Assembly: GCA_046153505.1 (NCBI GenBank)
Contig: JBJXDT010000019.1
Coordinates: 1-42,953 of the forward strand
Direction of reading: 5' to 3'
Source of the DNA: JBJXDT01 sp046153505
GTDB lineage: Bacteria; Pseudomonadota; Gammaproteobacteria; Burkholderiales; Methylophilaceae
DNA: 42,953 nt
The position numbers were made by a program, and so were the translations under genes. The number at the start of each line of letters is the position of its first letter. Within the stretch, counting starts at the first letter, position 1. Positions 1 to 7,243 of this stretch are shown here, piece by piece. The notes beneath the pieces are model-generated. The model was given only the letters and a program-made list of their open reading frames with translations, searched no databases and was not told the DNA's origin.

Positions 1-47
1 TCTAAAAGTTATTTAAATAGAGGATTCAAGTCAACCTGACAAATGAA

Positions 48-100
48 ATACCGTCAAGCACCTCAGATACCGTCAATAATACTGCTAAACTTGACGGTAT
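48..100. repeat. Short direct and inverted repeats at the window edge
   Basis: The decamer ataccgtcaa occurs at 48-57 and 67-76, and its inverse ttgacggtat at 91-100. Together they could form a hairpin or bind a dimeric protein. No gene is visible in 1-130. The block lies just beyond the 3' end of the tRNA-Met gene, where integrated elements often begin, but no integrase or second copy is in view. Function unknown. Confidence 0.5.
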
Positions 101-133
101 GTAAAGATTTTTTATGATGTTGGATGATACGAT

Positions 134-168
134 AAAAAAGCCCCAAAGCTATTAACTAAGGGGCTTTT
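134..168. terminator. Intrinsic terminator downstream of tRNA-Met
   Basis: A stem of aaaaagcccc and ggggctttt surrounds an AT-rich loop. It is flanked by an A-run on the left and T's on the right, so it can work in both directions. On the minus strand it follows the tRNA-Lys/tRNA-Met unit and ends in six T's. Confidence 0.75.
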
Positions 169-200
169 GAGACATTTTGATACAGCTTGATGTCATGAAA

Positions 201-277
201 TGGTGGTGAAAGAGGGACTTGAACCCTCGACCCCAGGATTATGAATCCTGTGCTCTAACCAGCTGAGCTACATCACC
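201..277 (-). tRNA. tRNA-Met (CAU), elongator type
   Basis: The reverse strand folds into a full cloverleaf with encoded CCA (201-203). It has a GCTC...GAGC D stem, a 5-bp anticodon stem CAGGA/TCCTG with loop TTCATAA (anticodon CAU), and T stem GAGGG/CCCTC. The variable loop GGGTC matches elongator tRNA-Met rather than the lysidine-modified tRNA-Ile. The acceptor stem is unusual: pair 6-67 reads T against T and pair 7-66 is G-T. It is probably co-transcribed with tRNA-Lys upstream. Confidence 0.93.
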
Positions 278-322
278 AGGTAAATCTTTAAAGTATTTAA
301 AACTCTACTTAATACTTAAACT

Positions 323-355
323 AAAAAGGGCCACGTATCAACGTAACCCCTTTTA
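323..355 (-). terminator. Possible weak terminator or processing hairpin between the two tRNAs
   Basis: aaaaggg (324-330) pairs with ccccttt (347-354). On the minus strand the arm runs into a T-rich stretch. It sits between tRNA-Lys and tRNA-Met, so it may attenuate transcription or only mark RNA processing. Confidence 0.4.
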
Positions 356-362
356 TTTTTAT

Positions 363-438
363 TGGTAGGGTGTGCGGGGATCGAACCCACGACAAACGGA
401 TTAAAAGTCCGCTGCTCTACCAGCTGAGCTAACACCCC
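363..438 (-). tRNA. tRNA-Lys (UUU)
   Basis: The reverse strand gives a 76-nt cloverleaf with encoded CCA (363-365). The anticodon loop CTTTTAA carries anticodon UUU and the T stem is GTGGG/CCCGC. The acceptor stem GGGGTGT/ACACCCT has a G-T first pair. A strong promoter lies just upstream at 456-484. Confidence 0.95.
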
Positions 439-455
439 AAAAAATGCAATCCGCG

Positions 456-484
456 ATTATGCTAGAAAGCGCCCAGTTGGTCAA
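456..484 (-). promoter_or_regulatory. Sigma-70 promoter for the tRNA-Lys/tRNA-Met unit
   Basis: On the minus strand TTGACC (479-484) is followed by a 17-bp spacer and CATAAT (456-461). Predicted transcription would start about 10 nt before the mature tRNA-Lys. Both hexamers are 5/6 matches to consensus. Confidence 0.75.
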
Positions 485-530
485 TGATTGTTTGAGAATT
501 AGTGTGTGCTTTTTGCTTGGTTTTGATGAT

Positions 531-1895
531 TTAACGCATACCAGGGAATTTTCCACCCATTAGGCCACCCATGCCGCGCATCATTTTGGCCATGCCGCCT
601 TTGCTAAACATTTTCATCATTTTTTGCGTTTCTTCAAATTGATTCAGCAGGCGGTTCACATCTTGCACTTGAACGCCACTGCCTGCGGCTATGCGTTTTT
701 TGCGGGTGGCTTTAATCAGTTCTGGTTTGCGACGCTCTAGGGGCGTCATGCTGTTGATGATGCCCTCAATGCGGCGGATGGATTTATCGGCATCTTCATT
801 GTTCACTTTGGCGGCCATGTTTGCCATTTGCGATGGCATTTTATCCATCAGCGCTCCCACGCCGCCCATTTTGCGCATTTGGTTCATTTGGTTTTTAAAA
901 TCTTCTAAATCAAACTTGGCGCCCGATTTAATTTTTTCGGCAACTTTTTGCGCCTCAGCCATATCCACATTTTTGTGCGCTTGTTCAATCAAGCCCAACA
1001 CATCGCCCATGCCAAGAATGCGGCCTGCCATGCGGTCTGGGTAGAATGGCTCTAAGCCATCTACTTTCTCGCTTACGCCAATAAATTTAATGGGTAGCCC
1101 TGTAACATGACGCACGGATAATGCCGCGCCACCACGTGCATCGCCATCAAGCTTGGTGAGCACCACGCCTGTTAGCGGAAGCGCCTCACCAAATGCTTTG
1201 GCGGTGTTGACGGCATCTTGGCCCTGCATGGCATCGACCACGAATAAGGTTTCTACTGGCTTGAGCAAGTCGTGCAAAGCTTTGATCTCCGCCATCATCG
1301 CTTCGTCTATCCCTAAGCGGCCGGCGGTGTCAAAAATTAATACATCGTAGTAATTTTTCTTGGCAAAGGCGATGGCTTGCGAGGCAATATCGGCGGGCTT
1401 CTGCGAAGCATTGCTATCAAAGCAATCTATCTCTAATTGTTTGCCTAAAGTTTGCAATTGCGCTATCGCCGCTGGGCGGTAAATGTCTGCACTTGCCAGC
1501 AAGACTTTTTTCTTTTGCGATTTAAGTAATTTGGCTAATTTTGCAGAGGTGGTGGTTTTACCCGAGCCTTGTAAACCCGCCATTAGGATAATTGCGGGTG
1601 GCACTGCCGCCAAATTAAGCCCTACATTGGCTTTGCCCATCAGCTCGGTCAGCTCGTCATTCACCACCTCTATCACGGCTTGCCCTGGTGTAAGGCTTTG
1701 CAGAACCTCGCGGCCATTAGCGCGCTCTTTTACTTTAGCAATAAAATCTTTCACCACGGGCAGCGCAACGTCGGCCTCTAGCAATGCCATGCGCACCTCG
1801 CGCATGGCATCTGCAATATTGTCCTCAGTTAGCCGCGCCTGTCCGCGCAGATTTTTAATAACGCCTTGTAAACGTCCTGTTAAATTTTCGAGCAT
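531..1895 (-). CDS. ffh: Signal recognition particle protein Ffh (SRP54)
   Basis: This is the GTPase subunit of the signal recognition particle. It binds 4.5S RNA and signal sequences of nascent inner-membrane proteins and docks with FtsY. The 454-aa length is normal. The order of domains is the N helical bundle, the G domain with P-loop GLQGSGKTTT (about residue 108), DTAGR and TKLDGDARG, then the methionine-rich M domain ending in repeated GGM/MMRGMGG. ATG start. It is divergent from the CcsA-like gene, a pairing common in beta- and gammaproteobacteria. Identity is certain from the motifs. Confidence 0.98.
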   Translation of the reverse strand: MLENLTGRLQGVIKNLRGQARLTEDNIADAMREVRMALLEADVALPVVKDFIAKVKERANGREVLQSLTPGQAVIEVVNDELTELMGKANVGLNLAAVPPAIILMAGLQGSGKTTTSAKLAKLLKSQKKKVLLASADIYRPAAIAQLQTLGKQLEIDCFDSNASQKPADIASQAIAFAKKNYYDVLIFDTAGRLGIDEAMMAEIKALHDLLKPVETLFVVDAMQGQDAVNTAKAFGEALPLTGVVLTKLDGDARGGAALSVRHVTGLPIKFIGVSEKVDGLEPFYPDRMAGRILGMGDVLGLIEQAHKNVDMAEAQKVAEKIKSGAKFDLEDFKNQMNQMRKMGGVGALMDKMPSQMANMAAKVNNEDADKSIRRIEGIINSMTPLERRKPELIKATRKKRIAAGSGVQVQDVNRLLNQFEETQKMMKMFSKGGMAKMMRGMGGLMGGKFPGMR

Positions 1896-1984
1896 GTTGA
1901 GTTACCTTTTTAAAGCACTTTTATCTATAAGCTCAATTTTACATGAAGCTAGGCGATTGCGACGACTTTTGCCATAATGTCGCT

Positions 1985-2785
1985 ATGCATCATTTCATTT
2001 TATATTTGGTTATTGCATTTATTTATGCGGCGGTAGCGGCTGATTTCTGGCGCGATAGCAAAACCGAAAGCACCACTCGTCAACTTCATTCAATGATGAT
2101 TGCACTTGGTTTGCTGTTGCATGGCTGGGTGCTTTATCAAGATGTGTTTTCGCAAGGTTTTAACTTCGGCTTACTGAATGCGCTTTCGGTAATTTTTTGG
2201 CTGACAGTGCTCATTTATTGGCTGGCAAACCTTAAAAATCAACTACATAGCTTACAAGCGTTTGTGTTACCTCCTGCCGCGCTTTTTGCGCTGTTGCCTG
2301 CTTTTTCTGCGCAATCGCACGCTTTTCCAGATGCAAACGCCAAACTTTTTATTGCACATATCACAATTGCGCTGCTGGCTTACAGCTTGTTCACATTTGC
2401 GGCTTTACACGCGCTTTTGATGACCATTGCAGAGCGCACCTTGCACAACAAACCAACGATTATCAAGCTGCCAAGCTTTCCGCCGTTACTTGTGATGGAA
2501 ACGCTACTTTTTAGGGTGATTAAAGTTGGGTTTGTGTTGCTTACGCTGACGCTTGCTAGCGGCATGCTGTTTTCAGAAGAAATTTTTGGCAAACCTTTAC
2601 AGTTCAACCACAAGGTAGTGTTTTCTATCTCTAGCTGGTTTATTTACGGCTGGTTGCTATTCGGGCGCTGGCAATATGGATGGCGCGGCAAAAAAGCCAT
2701 TCGCTGGACACTGGCTGGCTTTGGCTTGCTGCTATTGGCTTATGTGGGCAGTAAGTTTGTGCTGGAAGTGATTTTGCGCCGCTAG
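1985..2785 (+). CDS. CcsA/HemX-like cytochrome c assembly family membrane protein (YpjD type)
   Basis: A protein of 266 aa with about eight hydrophobic segments, ending in a basic tail. It resembles the CcsA/HemX family of cytochrome c assembly proteins usually found next to ffh (YpjD in E. coli). Histidines within membrane segments (HITIALLAY, FNHKVVF) fit heme handling, but the exact substrate of this subgroup is not established. I prefer ATG 1985 to the upstream frame-open start at 1943, because homologues begin with a short N-terminus like MHHFILYL. No Shine-Dalgarno is visible. A -10-like CATAAT with an extended TG lies 6 nt before the ATG, suggesting a leaderless mRNA. Confidence 0.8.
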   Translation: MHHFILYLVIAFIYAAVAADFWRDSKTESTTRQLHSMMIALGLLLHGWVLYQDVFSQGFNFGLLNALSVIFWLTVLIYWLANLKNQLHSLQAFVLPPAALFALLPAFSAQSHAFPDANAKLFIAHITIALLAYSLFTFAALHALLMTIAERTLHNKPTIIKLPSFPPLLVMETLLFRVIKVGFVLLTLTLASGMLFSEEIFGKPLQFNHKVVFSISSWFIYGWLLFGRWQYGWRGKKAIRWTLAGFGLLLLAYVGSKFVLEVILRR

Positions 2786-2796
2786 CCTATATTCAT

Positions 2797-2818
2797 TCAA
2801 AAAGCTTAGCGCAAGCTT
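2797..2818 (-). terminator. Probable terminator of the pssA-to-HAD gene group
   Basis: aagctt (2802-2807) and aagctt (2813-2818) enclose a 5-nt loop. On the minus strand the hairpin is followed by TTTTTG. The last codons and stop of the HAD gene form the upstream arm. Confidence 0.45.
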
Positions 2819-3468
2819 ATTTCTGGCCAAGAATTTTCTTTGGCATATGCGCTTAAAATATCATCGGCATTGACTGCAACTGGATTTGTCACAAGTTTCA
2901 TCAGCGCCAAGTCATTAAAAGAATCGCTATAAAAATAGCTTTTTTCAAAATCATCTAAGGTTTTGCCGCGCTCTGCCAGCCATTGGTTAATACGCGTAAC
3001 TTTGCCAGCTTGAAAGCTCGGCACGCCTGAAACGCCGCCGGTGTACTCGCCATTGACCATTTCTGGGTCAGAGCCTATCAAGTTTTCTATACCATACGCG
3101 GTGGCAATTGGCTTGGTGACAAAACTATTGGTGGCAGTAATCACCACGCACAAATCACCCGCCGCTTTGTGTGTGTCCACCAGCGCTTGCGCCTTATCTG
3201 TCATCATCGGGCGAATCACTTCTTCCATATATTTCATGTGCAATTCATCCAAAAACTTTTTGGGGTGCTGACTCAACGGTACAAGTTGGAATTTTAAAAA
3301 TTCGATAATATCCAAGCTACCATTTTTGTAATCTGCATAAAATTGCTCATTACGGTCATGATGCGTTTTGGCATCTAGCAAGCCTTGGCGAATTAAAAAC
3401 AGGCTCCAGTTATAGTCGCTATCGCCCGCCAGCAGGGTGTTATCAAGGTCAAATAAAGCTAAATTCAA
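2806..3468 (-). CDS. HAD-family phosphatase, SerB-like (subfamily IB)
   Basis: A cytoplasmic phosphohydrolase of 220 aa. Motif I DLDNT gives the nucleophile Asp7 and acid Asp9, motif II is VITATNS, and the Mg-binding motif is SDSFNDLAL. A helical cap lies between. The family includes phosphoserine phosphatase, but many betaproteobacterial members have other phosphomonoester substrates, so I do not call it serB. The start is TTG, supported by GGAG 6 nt upstream. It follows the EamA gene by 3 nt and is surely co-transcribed. Confidence 0.85.
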   Translation of the reverse strand: MNLALFDLDNTLLAGDSDYNWSLFLIRQGLLDAKTHHDRNEQFYADYKNGSLDIIEFLKFQLVPLSQHPKKFLDELHMKYMEEVIRPMMTDKAQALVDTHKAAGDLCVVITATNSFVTKPIATAYGIENLIGSDPEMVNGEYTGGVSGVPSFQAGKVTRINQWLAERGKTLDDFEKSYFYSDSFNDLALMKLVTNPVAVNADDILSAYAKENSWPEISLR

Positions 3469-3471
3469 TAC

Positions 3472-4353
3472 TTACTCCGTCTCATTATTGTTTTGTGTGA
3501 GTACCAAATACACACCCACTAAAATAACCGCTAAGGCCAAATATTCATTGGTAGTGACCGTTTCGCTGGCTAGCCAAATGCCTGCAATAAAGGCCACTAC
3601 AGGATTTACAAAAGTGTTGCTGCTGGCTACTAAAGGGCGCACTGTTTTTAATAGATATTGATATGCGCTGTAGGCCACGATTGAGCCCAACACAATCATA
3701 AACCACATGGCCCACCAAGATTTTACGCTAATACTTTGCGGCCATGTTTCCCCAAATAGAGCGCTTAAAATAAAGGCAATGATGCCGCCACAAAGCATCT
3801 GACAAGCTGCGCCCATTAAGCCTGCTGGCATAGGTAAGTGCTTACTCCAAACCGAGCCAAATGACCAACTCGCCGCGGCAAACATCAACAATAATGCACT
3901 TATAAAATTACCATGCAGACTGCCGCCTAGGTTAAGCAATACAATACCCGCAAAGCCAATCGCAATACCAATCCACTCTTGACGCGTAATTTTGTGGCCC
4001 CAAGCTGAGGAAAAAATTGCCATCCAAATTGGCGCTGTAGCAATTGAAAGCGCCGCCACGCTAGATGAAATTTGATGCTGCACATAGGTGACCGTTCCAT
4101 TGCCAAAAACAGGCAACAGCAAGCCAATGATTGCCGAGCTTCGCCATTCTATAAGCGTAGGGTTCGGACTGCCTAAATAGCGCATCACCGCATACATCAA
4201 AGCGCCAGCTGCAGAAAAACGCAAGCCCACCATGATAAAGGTGGGGAAACTCTCAATCGCAAAACGAATAGCGAGATACGTTGAACCCCAGATAAAATAG
4301 TTGCAACACAACGCTACTATAACGAGTATCGTTTGTTTTTTAGCTAACATCAT
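3472..4353 (-). CDS. EamA/DMT-family inner-membrane transporter
   Basis: A 293-aa protein with about ten membrane segments made of two EamA repeats (roughly residues 12-145 and 155-285). The first begins with NYFIWGSTYLAIRFA, typical of the drug/metabolite transporter superfamily. Members export amino acids, metabolites or drugs; the substrate cannot be told from sequence. It starts with ATGATG directly after leuA and lies 3 nt before the HAD gene. Its place behind leuA could hint at amino-acid efflux, but this is only inference. Confidence 0.85.
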   Translation of the reverse strand: MMLAKKQTILVIVALCCNYFIWGSTYLAIRFAIESFPTFIMVGLRFSAAGALMYAVMRYLGSPNPTLIEWRSSAIIGLLLPVFGNGTVTYVQHQISSSVAALSIATAPIWMAIFSSAWGHKITRQEWIGIAIGFAGIVLLNLGGSLHGNFISALLLMFAAASWSFGSVWSKHLPMPAGLMGAACQMLCGGIIAFILSALFGETWPQSISVKSWWAMWFMIVLGSIVAYSAYQYLLKTVRPLVASSNTFVNPVVAFIAGIWLASETVTTNEYLALAVILVGVYLVLTQNNNETE

Positions 4354-4355
4354 CC

Positions 4356-5906
4356 TTATACTTGAGGATTTAATTTTTCGGACTTGGCATACAACTTATT
4401 GAGTCCATTTAAATACGCTTTGGCCGAGGCAATCACAATATCGGTATCCGCACCCTGCCCATTAACAATGCGCCCGCCTTTAGCCAAACGCACCGTTACT
4501 TCGCCTTGCGCATCGGTACCGCTGGTAATGTTGTTCACCGAGTAAAGTTGCAATTCTGCGCCGCTATTGACGATGGTTTCAATGGCTTTAAAGCTTGCAT
4601 CCACAGGGCCACCGCCATCGGATTCGGCCTTTTTTTCTGTGCCTGAATCGCTAATGGTAATATGCGCATGTGGCACTTCACCTGTTTGGCTAGCAACATG
4701 CAAATACACCAATTTGTAGTTTTCAGATGCTTCTTGCACGAATTCGCCGCTCACTAAAGCATGTAAATCTTCATCAAAAATCTCTGATTTTTTATCCGCC
4801 AAATCTTTAAAGCGCGCAAATGCGGCATTCACCGCATCATCGCTTTCTAACTGAATGCCTAATTCAGTCAAACGCGTTCTGAATGCGTTGCGACCAGATA
4901 ATTTACCAAGTGTTAATTTGTTGGTATTCCAGCCCACATCTTCAGCCCGCATGATTTCGTAAGTCTCGCGATGTTTTAAGACGCCATCTTGATGAATGCC
5001 GCTTTCATGTGCAAATGCATTCGCGCCTACAATGGCTTTGTTAGGTTGCACGGGATAACCCGTGATAGTAGAAACTAACTTACTTGTTGGTACAATTTGC
5101 GTGGCATCAATGCGCGTTGTCAAATTAAAAATGTCACTGCGCGTTTTAATCGCCATGACCACTTCTTCTAAGCTGGCATTACCTGCGCGCTCGCCCAAAC
5201 CGTTAATGGTGCATTCTACTTGGCGTGCGCCACCCATCACCGCGGCTAAGGAGTTAGCAACCGCCATGCCCAAATCGTTATGGCAGTGCGTAGACCAGAT
5301 TACTTTATCGCTATTTTTAACACGTTTAATCAAGGTAGCCATACGCTCCCCCCAAGGTGCAGGAATACTATAACCTACGGTATCTGGCACGTTAATGGTG
5401 GTGGCACCCGCTTCAATCACGGCATCAAATACACGCACTAAAAAGTCAATTTCTGATCGCACGGCATCTTCGGCAGAGAATTCCACATCATGAGTGTATT
5501 CCAGCGCCCATTTTACGGCTTGTACCGCGCGCTCAACCACTTGGTCTTCGGTCATGCGGAGCTTGTTTTCCATGTGGATTTTGCTGGTAGCGATAAATGT
5601 ATGAATGCGACCATTTTTTTCGGCGTGTTGCATAGCAGGCGTAATCGCTTCGCCTGCGCGACGCACATCGTTTTCAGATGCACGCGCGAGCGAGCACACG
5701 CGTGATTTTGTGATTAAGCCGGCAATCGTATGAATTGCCTCAAAATCGCCAGGGCTGGCGGCGGCAAACCCTGCTTCTATAATATCCACGCCTAATTTCT
5801 CTAACTGGCGCGCAATCCGGATTTTTTCTTCTTTGGTCATGGCTGCGCCGGGGCTTTGTTCGCCATCGCGCAAAGTGGTATCAAAAATAATAATTTGCTT
5901 GTTCAT
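4356..5906 (-). CDS. leuA: 2-isopropylmalate synthase
   Basis: Condenses acetyl-CoA with 2-oxoisovalerate in the first committed step of leucine synthesis. The 516-aa length is standard. The catalytic TIM barrel begins with FDTTLRDGEQSPGAAM, carries the metal ligands STHCHNDLG, and then NAFAHESGIHQDGVL. The C-terminal LeuA dimer domain (about residues 390-510) gives leucine feedback control. I choose ATG 5906 over a TTG 24 nt upstream because TGGAA sits at proper distance. It belongs to the conserved betaproteobacterial pssA-leuA arrangement. Confidence 0.97.
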   Translation of the reverse strand: MNKQIIIFDTTLRDGEQSPGAAMTKEEKIRIARQLEKLGVDIIEAGFAAASPGDFEAIHTIAGLITKSRVCSLARASENDVRRAGEAITPAMQHAEKNGRIHTFIATSKIHMENKLRMTEDQVVERAVQAVKWALEYTHDVEFSAEDAVRSEIDFLVRVFDAVIEAGATTINVPDTVGYSIPAPWGERMATLIKRVKNSDKVIWSTHCHNDLGMAVANSLAAVMGGARQVECTINGLGERAGNASLEEVVMAIKTRSDIFNLTTRIDATQIVPTSKLVSTITGYPVQPNKAIVGANAFAHESGIHQDGVLKHRETYEIMRAEDVGWNTNKLTLGKLSGRNAFRTRLTELGIQLESDDAVNAAFARFKDLADKKSEIFDEDLHALVSGEFVQEASENYKLVYLHVASQTGEVPHAHITISDSGTEKKAESDGGGPVDASFKAIETIVNSGAELQLYSVNNITSGTDAQGEVTVRLAKGGRIVNGQGADTDIVIASAKAYLNGLNKLYAKSEKLNPQV

Positions 5907-5940
5907 GTGTGGTTCCAATGCTGAATACAATAATTCTAAC

Positions 5941-5960
5941 CGCTGAAATAGTTTTCAGCG
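5941..5960. promoter_or_regulatory. Perfect 8-bp hairpin in the leuA leader
   Basis: cgctgaaa (5941-5948) pairs with tttcagcg (5953-5960) across a 4-nt loop. It lies between the stop of the small leucine-rich ORF and the leuA start. On the minus strand it is followed by an AT-rich stretch without a clean U-tract. It may be an attenuator, a processing site or a protein-binding site. Confidence 0.4.
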
Positions 5961-5988
5961 AGCGTAATAATACAAATGAGGGGAGTGA

Positions 5989-6123
5989 TTAGTGTGCGCT
6001 GTCGCGCAACAGTGAAGCTGGGCGTAGCGCAGCTTTGGCGCGCAACAGGCGATGCAGTGCGAGGCTTGTTACAGATAAAGCCGCAATTGCAATTAAAACT
6101 TGAGATGTGAAAATATTCAACAT
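5989..6123 (-). CDS. Small leucine-rich single-pass membrane protein or leader ORF upstream of leuA
   Basis: A 44-codon ORF from ATG 6123 to TAA. It encodes a short N-terminus, a hydrophobic stretch (about residues 8-24) and a basic, arginine-rich tail. Ten of 44 residues are leucine. It sits between pssA and leuA on the same strand and is followed by a perfect hairpin. Only a weak AAAG ribosome site is visible. It could be a small membrane protein, a leucine-responsive leader peptide for leuA, or chance. The codon string CTGTTGCGCG occurs twice in it. Confidence 0.35.
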   Translation of the reverse strand: MLNIFTSQVLIAIAALSVTSLALHRLLRAKAALRPASLLRDSAH

Positions 6124-6168
6124 GACTTTAGTATAGGGTCTATTTATTAGCTTTTCAAGTAGTTGCCG

Positions 6169-6957
6169 TTAATTTTCAATAGCTTCTTTTTTGATTCGTG
6201 ATTTTAGCCACAAAAAATAACCTGAAAGTGCATAAACAAATACAACAGTAAACAAAACTTCTGGCGGGCTATAAGAGATAAGCACAAAAGCTAGCATGAT
6301 GGCCAAAATTGCGACAAACGGTACACTTTGCTTCAAATTAAAATCTTTACCACTGTAAAATTTTAGGTCGGAAACCATTGAGCCTGCAGCGAAAATTGTT
6401 AGTCCCCAAGCCAGCCATTTCATTTGGATTGCGCCAAAAAATATCTCGCGTCCGCTGATTCCATATTCATAAGCAACCCACACAAACCCCGCCAATAAAG
6501 CGGCGGCAGCTGGGCTTGGTAAACCTTGGAAGTAGCGTTTATCCTGAAATGGGTCATCTAGCTTAGTGTTAAAACGCGCTAAACGTAATGCGGCGCAGGC
6601 GCAATAGATGAAAGCAGCAATCCAACCCAATTTCTTAAGTGGCGCCAGCGCCCATACATACATAATCAATGCAGGCGCAACACCAAATGACACCATGTCA
6701 GACAGACTGTCATATTCCGCTCCAAATGCACTGGTCGTATTGGTCATTCTTGCCACACGACCATCCAAGCCATCCATCACCATTGCGATAAATATTGCAA
6801 TTGCAGCTTGCTCAAACTTAAAATTCATTGCGCTAACAATCGCGTAAAAGCCTGAAAATAAAGATGCCGAGGTGAAAAGATTAGGTAAAAGATAGATACC
6901 TTTTGCACTTAGGCTATCTGTCTCTCTGCGCGCTGTAATTTGTTTGATTTCTGCCAT
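6169..6957 (-). CDS. pssA: CDP-diacylglycerol-serine O-phosphatidyltransferase
   Basis: Makes phosphatidylserine from CDP-diacylglycerol and serine, the route to phosphatidylethanolamine, in the inner membrane. The CDP-alcohol phosphatidyltransferase signature DGLDGRVAR followed by the GAEYDSLSD half is complete. About seven to eight membrane segments follow. I start at ATG 6957 (262 aa), with AGG 5 nt upstream, rather than at a TTG 18 nt earlier. pssA next to leuA is the usual betaproteobacterial order. It is divergent from the GGDEF gene, with 286 bp of AT-rich DNA between them. Confidence 0.93.
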   Translation of the reverse strand: MAEIKQITARRETDSLSAKGIYLLPNLFTSASLFSGFYAIVSAMNFKFEQAAIAIFIAMVMDGLDGRVARMTNTTSAFGAEYDSLSDMVSFGVAPALIMYVWALAPLKKLGWIAAFIYCACAALRLARFNTKLDDPFQDKRYFQGLPSPAAAALLAGFVWVAYEYGISGREIFFGAIQMKWLAWGLTIFAAGSMVSDLKFYSGKDFNLKQSVPFVAILAIMLAFVLISYSPPEVLFTVVFVYALSGYFLWLKSRIKKEAIEN

Positions 6958-7204
6958 ATGACCTGTCGAAAACAATTAAATATTGGTGAAGTATAAATCA
7001 AGCTCGTTTTTAGGCAAGAAAAACCACATAAATACTGCGTATAAAAAACTTGTACTTTTAAATCATCAGAAAAACCTAGCATCTTTCAATCCTGCAAATG
7101 ATTTATTCTATCCACGCTTAATTCGGAATTGAGCACCAAGTTCAACGTTAATCTAGCAATTGAATTAACCAAAATATTTGTATCCTATTCCCAATAGTCA
7201 TTAA

Positions 7205-7234
7205 TTGACGAATCAATATTGAGTTTAATTAGAT
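7205..7234 (+). promoter_or_regulatory. Possible promoter of the diguanylate cyclase gene
   Basis: TTGACG (7205-7210) and TTAGAT (7229-7234) are separated by 18 bp in the AT-rich intergenic region 6958-7243. The ATG follows closely at 7244, with AAGG before it. I see no other gene or RNA in this gap. Confidence 0.4.
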
Positions 7235-7243
7235 ATTAAGGCC

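Noticed and set aside
1483..1977. 164-codon ORF antisense to ffh
   Set aside because: Shadow of ffh; the sense frame is a certain gene.
5907..5930. Upstream TTG start extending leuA by 8 codons
   Set aside because: ATG 5906 has a good ribosome site and matches the family N-terminus.
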